64,000 nt of DNA. It comes from Nageia nagi. Its lineage: Eukaryota; Pinophyta. The notes beneath the pieces were generated by a model. It was not told the origin of the DNA. It ran no database searches and was given only the letters and a program-made list of their open reading frames with translations. Made by a program: the position numbers and the translations under genes. This document shows positions 24,721 through 36,806 of this stretch, in pieces (positions within the stretch are counted from its first letter, which is position 1; every line of letters begins with the position of its first letter). The DNA lies in NCBI GenBank assembly GCA_050084985.1, contig JBITNC010000001.1:166966001-167030000 (forward strand), written 5' to 3'.

Positions 24721-25689
24721 TTTGATCAATTGTGGGTCCTCTAAGGTATCGATATTAACTTATACTATTTCCTCACTAAAGAAGGGCATGTTGTCATTAA
24801 GTTGGGGGGCATAGGAAATGCCCCTAGTCTTTCATCCAAACTCAATCATGAGAGATAAAGAGAACAAAGTAGTGGTGCTAGAATCCTAGTGACATCACTC
24901 CATTTAGAAAAGGGATGAGACTTAGAAAAAGGAAAAGTAGCCTAGACTTAGGATTGACTCAATGAAAAATATGCAGAAGTAAAGAGATAAGGTGAAGAAT
25001 TAACCTATAATTTATGCATCGTTCATGCAAATTTTCTCACTAATATAAGCCTGATATTATAAGAACCATGCTATGATCCTCTTTTCATTGGATTTGGGGA
25101 ACTCACTCTATGCAACCATGTTCTCAAGGATAGCATCATTAGTCTAAAAGACATCCACTCAAATTGGAGCTATAGGTGGTAAGAATGAATTTGCATAATA
25201 GGCTTGTAACTCCTCCATGGAGCTAATTATCATTATGTAATGCAACCACTCATTTAAAATGTCTATAGTATGGTCCTAATTGCTAGTAGTAGTTGCTTGA
25301 TGAATGATGGATTGTGGTGGGGAATATGTGGAGGTTTCAAATTCAATGTCAATTATCCTTTTTTGTTGACTATCATTTAAAATATGTTCTATGATACCAT
25401 GTTCATATTTACCTAATCCTTTTATAGCATATTGACATTTTTGCATTTAATGGTTAGAGAAAGTAGAATCAATGCTATTGAAATGTAGACTTACCATTCC
25501 ATGTGCAGTTTGAGAAATAGATGTTATACTATCTATTATTAATGTAATTTTTCCTCATTTTTATGATGTAGGGTCTAGATTTCCTTAATAGGTTAAGAAT
25601 CCTCCTTAGGAATGGAGCAATGGTGCTCAATTTTGTCCTCCTCTTAGTGATGACATTGGGATTTAAAAATAGAAAGGGGTCTCCCAAGC

Positions 25690-26430
25690 TCTTTGAAGCT
25701 CTCCTATATGTCTATCTTTGGAATCTTGTATGTTCCCATACTTAACTCTTGCAAAATGACATATATAATAGGTGTTGGATTGGTCCCCTCATCTACAACC
25801 AAATAATAAGGTATCCAAAATATTTCATCTTCTTGACACACATCCATGGGATTATTCTCTACATGAATAGTTACATATTTCCCCTTGTGCATGAACTTGA
25901 TTGAATGGTGTAGAGTAGAAGTGATAGCCCTAATCTTATGAATCCATGGCCTTCCAAGAAAAAGATTATATGAAAAATTAATTTGAAAAACATAAACCTT
26001 TTGATCAATAGATTTATCACCTACTTCAATAGGCATGGTGACATAACCAATGCATTCCCTTTGAGTATTTCAAATCCTTTAATGTTGATTGTTGTTCTTT
26101 TCATTTTGGCATATATGAAAGCAAAATAATTTTATAACAAATTAGTAGATCAAATATTTACATTGGATAAAGTATCAATAAAATCCTTTTTAAGAAGAAT
26201 GCTATCGATATTAAAATGAATATACAAGCCTAAATGCTTTTCCATCACATCTTCACTAGGCAATTCATTATATTGAAAACAAAGCATATTACATACTAGT
26301 TTAGTGTCAAGATTAGCTACTAATGCAACAAATTTAGAAATAGGAATATTTGCATCAACTTCAATTTTCTTTAGTGCATCAAATAAAGAATTCCTATGAT
26401 CAATTGATAATTGCAAGAGTTCAAAAACAA
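25690..26430 (-). pseudogene. gypsy aspartic protease region (element E)
   Basis: The open piece 26416-26150 ends with SILLKKDFIDTLSNVNI, where the protease active site is usually DTGSS; the Asp is kept but the Gly is Leu. The next open piece, 26036-25704, reads NLFLGRPWIHKIRAITSTLH and KGKYVTIHVENN, the protease C-terminal block found in Tat elements. Gag lies upstream and RT downstream. Confidence 0.75.
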
Positions 26431-27691
26431 TTATCTTGTTATGTGTTACCTTTAATTTCTTGAATAGGTTTTGTGGATTAGAAGTGTGTGGATTCTATTT
26501 TCTTAGCAATGGTTGGATGGACATGCTTTCTATATCTCCCTCTCCTAGTAGTGCTGTAGAGTTCTTCATTGAATATTACATTCACCTAAAGTTATTTTGT
26601 ATATTTCGTATCAACTATATGGACCTCATAATGTATTTTACCATCATCCAATAGTTTTCGTAACTATTTTTGCAATACCATGCAAGAGTTTGTCTTATGA
26701 TATTTGAACTTATGATAATCATAAAATTTCTCTTCAGTGTACCAACTAGGTTTATCATTGTGAGGAACTAATTTTGTTTTTGGATCAAGTTTAATAAGTC
26801 CCTTCTGAAGGAAATCTTTGAACATCACAACAGGAGCAATAGGTAATTGATTTTTCTTCTTAAATTATTTCTTGGCTTCACTCTTTTATCTTTCATTAGA
26901 TGGTGGTTCTTTAATATCATGTAACTCTTTTTCTTCTTTCTTATGATACTAAGATCCCTTTGATTCTTTGCTAGGGTTTCCATATTTTAGGTCACCCATC
27001 TCAACCAAGAATCTCTCTTTTTGTGTAAGTCTATTGACAATCTCTTTGAATGGCAAGGTCATGTAGTCTAGGTCATGAAATCTTAGTTTAGGGTTTATGT
27101 TGTGGATGAACATGGACATGACATGGTTTTTGGATAAGGGTTTAGGAATCATGCTCCAAATGTTTTAAAATCTTTGGGAAAATTTGTCAAATCTTTCATT
27201 TAGACCTTGGATAGCACTAGCTAGATCTAAAACTATCATTTTTCTAGGACCATGATATTTAAAATGGATATATAATTTTGAAATGAGTTGTACATAATAG
27301 TTAATATATTTAGCAAGTGGAGAGAAGTACCAATTAAGTGCATCACCTTAAAATGTAGTAGAGGAATATTTAGCCATGAGATTATCATTCACCCCAAAAT
27401 TTAACTCAAATTTCATTTCAAAAGCCTTGATATGGCCATAGAATATCCTTTCCCATCATATGTGTTGAAAATAATTTCCACTTGTAATTTAGGCACCCTT
27501 GTGTTACAAATTTCATCACATAGAGGATTCCAATCCTAAGACATAAGTAGCATGGCACAACCATATGGATCATTACCCCCAATGTTAGAGGCATCACTTT
27601 GCTCTTCATTTCCATAAATAATCATCTTCAAATTGGCTTTGGTTGCCTCATAAAAGATATTGACCATGGTAAGAAAATTAATGGGTTCCAT
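26431..27691 (-). pseudogene. gypsy gag (element E)
   Basis: The likely start is ATG at 27691-27689, about 90 bases after the primer site, reading MEPINFLTMVNIFYEATKAN. A TAG stands after CAMLLMS, where Gln fits. The capsid signature GDALNWYFSPLAKYI follows, then RLTQKERFLVEMGD. The zinc knuckle near 26710 reads YDYHKFKYHKTNSC: pattern C-x2-H-x4-H-x4-C, with the first Cys as Tyr. At least one frameshift and many stops. The open frame 27615-27418 runs in a different frame and is a shadow. Confidence 0.75.
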
Positions 27692-27779
27692 GAATGAAAC
27701 ACTTAGAAAATTGACATAATCCTATTGAAAACCTTAGGTTTTGGTGCAACTAGTGAGGGATAATGTGAACTATTGAAAA

Positions 27780-27797
27780 GAAGTCAAGTTCAACAAT
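27780..27797 (-). other. primer binding site of element E (decayed)
   Basis: On - ATTGTTGAACTTGACTTC follows the 5' LTR. Compared with TTGGTGAACCCAAC in elements B and C, it differs by transitions and a G-to-T. Confidence 0.6.
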
Positions 27798-28534
27798 TTT
27801 TATAACAAAAAAATAATAATATTAATTATAAAATAAGGGTTATTTATAGAATATTCAATTAACTAATTAATTGTAAACTTATGGACAATCAATAATAGTA
27901 ATCAAATTAACCTTAACCTATCAAAATTGGAAAATGAAAGATACAAACTTGTACTTTACCTATGATGATGATCTAAGGTGATATATGAATAAAATATGAT
28001 GAAAAATGAGCCTATCTAAAGAATAGAGCCACCAATCTAGCCTCATCCTAGTGGAGATGTTAGAAACCTAGTGATGATGCTTGGATACCTTTCTAGTTTA
28101 ACCTCACCTCAAGCTCAATGTATTCATCAAACCTTCATTCTATAGAATATTGTACATAAAAGTGTGAAAGATCATAGGGATGTATAGCTCAACATATAAC
28201 AATTTCCAAAATTGATAGGTGGCATTAAAAAACTTCTATCAATAATGATACTAGTAATTACCATCTATCAAGGATTTAGAGTTATGCAAGATCATATAAA
28301 TCAATATCCTAATTCATGATAATCCATGCCCTATCCACATTTATAAGCAATAGGTAGAGCTCTAAGGCTCCTCCTTGGACTTATTGTGAGGTTGACCCAA
28401 CTTCATTATAAAATACAAAGGTAGATGAGAGTGCACATAGATAAAGGCATTTATTTAATAAATTAAATAAATAATTTCAAATAACTAAAATGGGGTATTT
28501 AAATTAAATTAAAATTCCTTTTTAAGTGTTAATA
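27798..28534 (-). repeat. 5' LTR of element E
   Basis: 737 bp, partner of 19898-20628. The flanking GTAGT at 28535-28539 completes the target duplication. Confidence 0.88.
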
Positions 28535-28539
28535 GTAGT
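28535..28539. repeat. target site duplication of element E (right copy)
   Basis: GTAGT, identical to 19893-19897. Confidence 0.85.
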
Positions 28540-28851
28540 ATAAGAAATATCTTGGTAAACCATTCCATGTAATGAAGTATAATTCTTATTATTAAAATTT
28601 AATCTCTACATTAAGAGTTTATACAAAATCAAATTTGCAAGCAAGAACTATTCACATTGAGTATGAAAATTGCATGTATTAATGTAGATATTGGTTACTT
28701 TACAAAAGGCAAATGCATTACATCTCACTACCAAATCATATACTAGTGTGTTATCTCCTATTCACTGATATGAGTAACTTTACCTTGATTGATGGCCTTC
28801 ACCTTATAAAATATTTAATTTTTGAAGATCTATAACATTTTGATATTTAGG
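28540..28851. other. host sequence between E and G, no gene recognised
   Basis: AT-rich. Right-hand flank of the E insertion. No family recognised on either strand. Confidence 0.3.
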
Positions 28852-29594
28852 TGATAATGGTATTTTGGTAATTTTAAAAAAAGTTGGGGTGTTTTGGTAA
28901 TTACATTAAATTATGAGGTATTTTAGTAATTTTCCCTTAATTAATTTATTACTCTTATCCATATACACACTTATCTACCTTTATATTTTATATAATAAGT
29001 TAGTCTAGAGGTAAACCCAAGAAGGAGTCTTGGCCCATGTGCACCATAAGCTTAAGGAGGAGCCTTGGTAGTAGACCTGCTATTCTTAAAAGGTGAAAGA
29101 GTTTTTCATGAGCAAATCATGATATGATTTAAAATCCTTGATAGGTGGTAATATACTTGTATTATTCTTGACCAATGTTTCTCAATGCTACCTATCATAT
29201 ATGGATTTTGTTATAAACTAAGCTCTACATTCCTAAGATATTTTGAACCCATTATGCATAATATTATGAGATTTGAAGGGACATCAATAATATCAAAAAA
29301 AGGGAAAGGTAATCTAAAATAGTAACCTAGAAACCATCATTTGGTTGAGATTAGATTCGTGGTTCCATTAATTAGGAAAGCTCATCATTCATTGCAATTG
29401 AGTTGAATATCACATTTGTTCATTGTGATAAGTAAAGAACATGTTTGTATCTTTCATTAATTTAGGTTGATAGGTTAAGGTTAATTAGGATCATTATCAT
29501 CTTTTATGTTACTGCCATTCACTACTATTTTATTATTATTTTGTTAAATTACATATATTAATAGCCCTAATAAATTATTATTTTGGTTATAACA
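28852..29594 (+). repeat. 5' LTR of element G
   Basis: The inverse complement of the E and B LTRs: it shares CTTAAGGAGGAGCCTTGG, the YTTGATAGGTGGTAAT section and the end GGTTATAACA. The right end at 29594 is clear. The left end (TGATAATGG, 28852) is uncertain because the first 70 bases have diverged. Confidence 0.7.
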
Positions 29595-29695
29595 ATTAGT
29601 TAACTTAACTTTTGTTTGACACATCACTTTATCCTTCATTAGTTATGCCAAAACTCCTAGGGATTTTTGATAGGACTAACAATCATATTCCAAGT

Positions 29696-31319
29696 ATGAA
29701 AGATATCAATACACCCATTATTTCTTATCAAGCACTTCTTGATTTTCCTATTGTACAACTAAAAAATATAAGAGCAAGAAAAAATTATGCCAATGCACCT
29801 AGGAAATAGAGTGAGAGAGTTTGAAAATTATATCATCTAGAATATGATAGTGCTCCATAAGACTGTAGTCATTCCATAGAACATACAAATTTTAGAGAAA
29901 ATGATAATGATCAGTTTGAATAAAATAAAGAACTTCCACCTAATTCTATCATGGTACTTACACAAATCTTATTTAATCCTTAGGGTAGAAACTTGTTAGT
30001 AGACAAAGAATTCTTGCCTCTCTTTGTCCATCCTTGAAGGAAGTAACCACTAAATTCAAATACCTTCTAGGGTATACCTTAGAAAATGTTCTTTAGTATG
30101 TAAAATAAAAATAAATGATGCAATAAACCCAAAATTATACCTTGTCAATAAGCATATATATACTTTGATTACCCATAATGATTCACTTCATTAAATTTCC
30201 AAAATACACTTGCAAAATAACATTCCTAAACCCTTAGCACTAGAATAACCTCTTTGTAATGAAACATAACCAAGTAATGTCACTCATCTTCACATCATTA
30301 CTCTATTATAGACTTTAGTACTATACTAGGATCCATAAACATCATAGGAAAATGAAGAATAATCAGTAATACAACATATATTTTCTTTTAATGATGAAGA
30401 ACAAAAGATAACATTGATGAAGATGACTTGGTTGACTTCATTGATACTAGTGAAACCAAATAATCAATCATTCTAGATGTTTGGATGGAATAACTATAAC
30501 ATTTGGTATGCTATAGAGACCCATATGGACTAATGGAGAATATGTTATATTAAAACATGAACTAAGTTTCCTAAAGCTTAATATTGAATTCAAAATAGCT
30601 TCACCAGAAACTAAAATAGAAATGGTCAATAATTTGATCAAAATACTAGAATAGGAAAAGTTTCATTTCTTTAAACTATTTTCAAAGCTACCCAAGGATA
30701 AGCATAAGAATATTGATAAACCATTAAGGAAATAGGAACATTCAAATGATGTGGCCAACAAGATCACATAACTCAAGCAACAAAAGGACTCCATATTGTC
30801 TTGCATAAATAAATTTGCACCTATGGTTTCAAGAGGAAATGAATACCCATTTTTCTATCACATCTATTAAAAACATTATGAAAAATAGATAAATTTCACA
30901 ATTTTTGATGGTCATTCTAATCCTAGACAACATTTAAAAAGGTATCACTTAGAAACTACTTTATTTGAAGATGATGATGATTTACTAGCTAAAGTATATT
31001 TGTTTAGTTAAGTTTTCCTAATGAAAGTATCCAATGTTTTGATGATGTGGTTAAATAATTTCTTAATATATATCATTTATACATACTGAAATAATCATCT
31101 CCTTTATACATGTATAATCTAAAATAAAAATAAGGTTAGCTTGTTAGTGATTTCATTGTTGAATAATCCAAAATAGCTAGCTTGTTTTATAGGCCTAATA
31201 AACAAAAGAAACATGTCCTTGTTCAATCTTTGTTACAATAATGTAGAAATTATTTCTCTAACTTTTAAGATTTGTCTTATGAGAAATTAATAGATGATAT
31301 GCTTAATAAAGAAGCTCTT
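29696..31319 (+). pseudogene. gypsy gag, N-terminal part (element G)
   Basis: Starts ATGAAAGATATC at 29696, reading MKDINTPIISYQALLDFPIV. B's gag has the matching NTPI...PIVQ opening. Stops appear at Gln-like positions after NAPRK and SERV. Downstream, around 31250-31319, the sequence reads SYEKLIDDMLNKEA and is then cut by the 3' LTR of element B. B's gag has DKVIYEIISKEVHHKAF at this point, so the junction falls just before HHKAF. The protein is not expressible. Confidence 0.75.
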
Positions 31320-32046
31320 TGTTATAATTGAAATAATAATGATTAAGGTTATTTAAAAAATAATTAAATTTTCCAAATAACTATGAAATAATAAGAAATC
31401 AATAACAATAAATATGACAATGACCAGATTGACCTTAACCTATTAAAATTAGATTTATGAAATATACAAACTTGTACTATATGTATGATGATGAATGGAG
31501 TTTAAATTTGATTGAAAGAGGATGAATGATGATATTTCTTGAAACATGAAACCATCAATATGACCTCAATCCAATGGCAATGCTAGAAACCCAATGATAT
31601 CTCCCAATTATCATTCCATAATGCCTTGGCCTTTCATTTGATATTATCATCCCACCTTTGATATACAAAATCTCACTTGTGAAGGGATGAAAGATCATAG
31701 GAATGTAGATATCAAAGTATAACAAAATCTAAATATGATAGGTGGCATTAAAAAAGACTAGTCAAGATTGACACAAGTATATTTTCACTTATCAAGGATT
31801 CAAGATTATGCCATTTCATATCATATATTTGATCATGCACAACCTCTCTACCTTTATAAGCAACATGTATAGTGCTAAGGCTCCTCCTTAGGCTTATTGT
31901 GATGTTGAGCTGACTTGTTACCACAAAACATAAAGGAGATGAGAGTGCACATGGAAAAGAACATTTATTTAATAAATTAAATAAATTATTTAAAATACAT
32001 AAAATGGTATTTTAATTAAATTAAAATTCCTTTTTAGGTGTTAACA
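31320..32046 (-). repeat. 3' LTR of element B
   Basis: 727 bp, TGTTAACACC on - at the 32046 end. Agrees with 47106-47833 through words such as AAGGGATGAAAGATCATAGG, but many differences separate the two by eye. Confidence 0.85.
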
Positions 32047-32060
32047 AATGTCTAACTTTG
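32047..32060 (-). other. polypurine tract of element B (decayed)
   Basis: CAAAGTTAGACATT on -, in the place of the CAAAGTGGGGCATC seen in E. Confidence 0.6.
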
Positions 32061-32419
32061 AATATGCTTTTATGCTTTTGGTATAAAAGATAATTAAAGC
32101 ATAAATTCAATGTATAATAAGAAAAGTAAGAAATGACTCCTTGAAAAGTTATATCATGCTAGTAGCTTTGGATGCCCTGATTATTTTTCTTTCCTATATT
32201 ATGCCCCCTCTTTGAATTGGTTTTGACATGATGGACCTATCAGCATAGGAGAAATCTAAGGTAAAGAAAAAGGTACCTAAAAAAGAGCTTATATAAGAAA
32301 TATTTTTATGCAAGATATCTCAAATTTAAATATTAAACATCATGGTATAGAAAGTGATAAGAAAGAAAATATATTCTTGGTGACTTACCCACTAAGATAT
32401 GATGAAGATGATAACCAAT

Positions 32420-32720
32420 TTAGATTGATCATCTTGGTTTCCCAATCCACCATGTTTCCATGGATTTTGATATGAATGGACCTTCCTTATAAAGCTACCA
32501 AATGATAAGATTGACCCTTCCTTACAAAGGCATCAAATAATAAGAATGGTCACCCTAGTTTCCCAAGTAATGATGTTTCCATGGATTTAATAATAAGAGT
32601 ACCCCTTCCTTACAAAGGAGGCCAATGATATGAGTGACCAAATTAGTTTTCCAAGCCACTATGTTTCCATGGATTTTGTTGGTAAGATTTCCCCTTGCCT
32701 ACAAAGGGGACTAATGATAT
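32420..32720 (-). repeat. tandem repeats in the 3' region of element B
   Basis: The word ATGTTTCCATGGATTT recurs at 32452, 32573 and 32661 (spacings 121 and 88), each with a CCTTCCTTACAAAGG-like partner. Homologous to 20990-21180 in element E. Confidence 0.65.
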
Positions 32721-33818
32721 GAAATATATTTTGATCATATGATAACATATGATAAGAATTATTTATGATAAGAATCAATTTAGATAAAGGATAATAAATA
32801 ATATATATTGATAAGCATGCCTTTGAACAAAGCAATAATTTGATAAGCAACTATTAAGCAAACATGTTTCTTAGTAAAGCAAGGTATTCAATTATGCACA
32901 TTTTATCATAATATTCATTGATAAGAAATTTTTGAAAAGATATGTAATCAATAATTTGATAAGTAATTTTTCAACATAGCATTATCTGAAATATCATAGC
33001 AATGCATACTAAAAAGCATAAAATGAACATTTATTTATGATGTGAAAATTAAAGAGTATTTTTCAAGCACATATATTTTTTGCACATTACAATCTATGCA
33101 AAATGGATTTAATTTTGATTAAAAGCTATACATAAATAAAAATCATAGATGTTTCTCCTCATTTAAGTGCACATGCGAAGTACATTAATAAAAATCTACT
33201 TTAAATGACCTTTTTAACCTAGTGATAGTGTTAGGAATGTAGCATCAATGTTAAGATAAGGAAACCAATTTTGAAGAATGAAAAGTTTCTTAGGTCTTTT
33301 CCATAGTCATGAAGTGAAAAAGAATAAAATCTTACAAAAGCATAGCATGTAAAGCAAAATTTAATGATTATTGCATTCTAATTTTTACCGATTTTCCCCA
33401 AGAGAGATTTTTGATAATTTATATTTTATTGTAGATAATGATTAATATTTTTATTGTATGTAGGTGAAGATAAATTTTATGCATAAAATTTGATAATAAA
33501 TGAGCCCAAAAACCCAATGGCAACACTAGAATGTATTAACAATGCATAGTTAAAGGTATGATAGGGTGTCAGAAAAAGGAAAAAATGGGTGTATGGACAT
33601 CTGATGATAAAAAGAGGTTTAGTTTTTTTATCATCGAGGATAAGTAGTTGAATTAAAAAGGATATTCCAATTAGTTTATAAATAGGTAGAATTAGGTTTC
33701 ATTTGTACATTCTCAATTTGGCAATTTGATCTTTACTTCTCAAAGTCATAGGTTTCCTACTTATCTTATTGAGAGGTTGCGATGTGCTATTGGCTTGTTG
33801 GTTGCATTAATTGCTGAT
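32721..33818. other. no gene recognised (PMD upstream region, element B)
   Basis: AT-rich region before the PMD start. Words like CTAGTGATAGTGTTAGG (about 33220) and GGCAACACTAG (about 33520) resemble decayed units of the motif array in element H. No clear TATA box. Confidence 0.35.
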
Positions 33819-36076
33819 ATGGCTCATCGGATTGCTTTTGCAACAAGGTCTTTAGTATCTAGTTGTTCATTTGTCTCTTGAGGGACATTAGGTACCAAAA
33901 ATTTTTCTCATAGTCTTAGTATATACATCATTTAGAAGGTTTTTAATGGTTTACTTTTTCAATTTCGGTTAAATTTTTTACTAAATTTAGAAATTTTTCA
34001 AAATATAAGGTATAAAATGTAGGGCTAGGTTTTTACATGCATAAAGGAAAATGGAATATATTTTTACCACACAAACTAAGGTAAAATGAATAGGTCTTAA
34101 ATTTTTTTTGAAATTGGGGGCTAAAATAGGGCAACGTCACTAGAATTCTAACATCATCATTGGGATGAGCTTTTCAAAAAATAACAAAACTACCTTTATA
34201 TGGGTTCGTTAGATATGATTGCACTTATATTTTTTGAAAAAATCATCATTAAATTTGAAAAGTAACATATTTTAAGTTTTTATATTTTAAAATTTGACAT
34301 TTGACATTATTAATTCATTTCATGTTTGACTTAGATGTAGGATCGAGCTTACCTCATGAGATAAGAGCCATGGAATCTAGCTATGTACATAGTTGTAGAC
34401 TTTGTGCTAACTTTAAACGAGAGAGGATGACTAGATTTATCCATACTTAGTCACTTGAAAGTCATTATATGCATCCTACATGATAGGTATTTTCTGATTG
34501 CCCTCATGTAATGTTGGTATGATGATACCAATACATTTCACTTATTGATAAATGAAATTACTATCACCTTGATTGAAATTCATCACATTTTGTGGGTACC
34601 CATTAAGGGCACATTGATTTAGATGGATACCCTAACTATGGTAGAGATAGAGGACTAATGCTACTAGTTGACAAGGGTTATACACTACTAGTAACAAAAG
34701 AAGGATGCACCCCTACATAAAATGATTTATATGCCCCTATAGGACATTGATTTTATGAGGTATTTTAGATTATATGTTGTAGTTCTTATCAAGCCAATCC
34801 TATGTATTGATAAGAATCATGAATGCTTCCATACCAAGTTCATTCCCATAGTGTGAGGTATATACCTTTATGGGGAGAGGTATGTATGGGCATCCTATAT
34901 ATTGTCCATGCTATATAGTGTTCTTCACAAGATTTATTTCTATGAAGAAGAAAGGTAGGATTATGGCCCACTAATTCATTCTATAGTCCTAATATTATGA
35001 GCATATTAGTGTAGCTTGTACCTATATTTGTATGATGACATAGGTAAATACACCCCATTAGTTTCAATAATAGACTGCAAAATGGGTAGGGATGCAACAA
35101 GGAGTTGAATATTATTAGAGACTACTAGATCTACTAGATGAGTATGATCTAGTTTGAAATACATATTTTAACTTTCTAGTGTGGGAGGAGTTAGGTAAGG
35201 ACCTATCATGGAGTATGACTCCATATCACATCTAGGGTCAAATATAGATAACCAAGTTCTATCAATCAAACTAGGTGCTTAGGTAGTTTTGTATGATACA
35301 AGATGTGCTCGTATCAAGGGTGTGACTAATTATGACTAGGTATTATTACTATCAAGAGATTCCATAAGGGGTGATGGCTATACTAGTGTGGAGTGGGATG
35401 CACTAGAGGATCATGTCCCTAAGGTGACCACCCCTTTCCATCAACACACTCTATAGTATCAATGATTATGGGACTTGGTGAGGCCTGATCCATTGGGCCT
35501 TGAGGATGAGGAGGGGGATGAGGTAGAGAAATAGAGGGAGGTGGATAAAGAGGAGGATGAGGAGGAGGAGATGAATACATCAAGAGAGCATTCCATATAT
35601 GTGGATGATCTTCTAACATCTACTTGATCGACCAACCCATTTGCACCATCCTCATTAGGAGCTACAACTCCCCTAGTGGATACCTCAAGTATACCTAGAT
35701 TTTAGGGATTTGGTTATTAACTTATTTTTTAAAAGGAAAATTATAAATAATATTTATGATACAGAGTTAGAGACTCAAGTGGTAGTGTTACAAATTTAAG
35801 TGGTAAGCCTATAATTGTATCTAAAGACTTGAGATAACTAGATAGGTATCCTCCAGTGATAGATAGAGACCCTACAGGCTCTTCTTCACATGATATATCA
35901 CTAGGAACTAAAGAGGATCTAGTATGTAATCATAGTGAAGGAAATTTAACTCCTATAGTTTGGGGAAAATTTGATAGTGATATCTACTAATCACTCTAGG
36001 TATAGGTCTAAGAGTAAGACCTGGGATCCATCTCTTGGTCAAAGTTCCCTTGGGGGGGACTAGTTTGTTGCATTAA
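33819..36076 (+). pseudogene. plant mobile domain (PMD/MAIN-like) gene, element B
   Basis: Exon 1 probably starts ATGGCTCATCGG at 33819 and ends near 33891 before GTACC. After an intron of roughly 450 bp, exon 2 begins near 34342 with DRAYLMR, matching NCSYLMR in copy C. The PMD core reads DRYFLIALM, then TAA and TGT where Glu-Arg fit, then WYDDTNTFHLLINEITITL and HHILWVPIKGTLI (about 34480-34620). An acidic tail (EDEEGDEVE and KEEDEEEEM) lies at 35500-35590. A likely intron ends TATGATACAG near 35762, then a Gln-rich coiled coil with many TAGs, ending with TAA at 36074-36076. Lies antisense to B's gag. Many nonsense changes. Confidence 0.7.
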
Positions 36077-36806
36077 TGAATCATATTTTATGGACTTGTT
36101 TTGAACATATTTTATTATCTATGAAATCATGAATTTTGAATTATATGTTTATATGCATGACATTTTACTTTATCTTTTTATTAAGATTGGGTCAAAATAA
36201 TATGATAATATTTTAATTTTTAAGCAAGATAGACATACAAAAATTGAATTTGAATAATTTATTTAACAAGGATAAGCATAGAAAGTTAATTTTACAATAA
36301 ATAATTTTCAAATAGAATGATTTTAGCAACTATGGAAAATCAAAAGTTTAAAAAATTAAAAATAATCATAACAATTTTAACCATAACAGAGTGACAGTGT
36401 TGGGATACAATGGTAGCATTTAAATAAGAAGCAAAAATGGAAACAAAAAGAAAACACATACTCAAGAAATGATCAAATAAATGTAAAAAAGAGGCCTAAA
36501 ATTTGATAAATAGAAAGGAAAATAAAGCTTATAGACTGGTATTTGATTCATCAAATTTGCTAATCATTTTCCAAAAAGCATGGAAATAAGATAACACATA
36601 CATATTTTTGTAGTGAAACACATACAACTGAAATATGATATTAAATTTTTTTCCAAATAGGACTACAAATAGAGTGGAGATGTTAGGTTATAACATTGTC
36701 ACTTCGTTATAAGGGAAGGAAGATACTCAATTTAAAATGAAACATTACAAATTATAACTAAACAATGAAAAAAGAAACACATGAACAAAAAATATGGTGA
36801 AACAAT
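36077..36806. other. no gene recognised; imperfect palindrome near 36675-36710
   Basis: Region between the 3' ends of the PMD gene and gag of element B. An inverted repeat ATGTTA-GGT-TATAACAT, flanked by AGTGG and GTCACT, lies near 36680. It resembles the palindrome in the H LTR. Confidence 0.35.

Larger units (their letters stand above)
19898..28534 (-). mobile_element. complete Ty3/gypsy Tat-type element E (gag-pol)
   Basis: 8.6 kb, with two LTRs of 731 and 737 bp in direct orientation, a matching 5-bp duplication GTAGT, a primer binding site next to the 5' LTR and a polypurine tract next to the 3' LTR. Reading on -: gag, protease, RT, RNase H, a second archaeal-type RNase H, integrase. 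It has no PMD gene. LTRs, primer site and 3' repeats resemble those of elements B and G, so E may represent the autonomous form of that family. All genes are broken by stops. Confidence 0.9.

Noticed and set aside
35419-35619. Pro-rich small protein on -
   Set aside because: Opposite strand of the acidic tail of PMD gene B.
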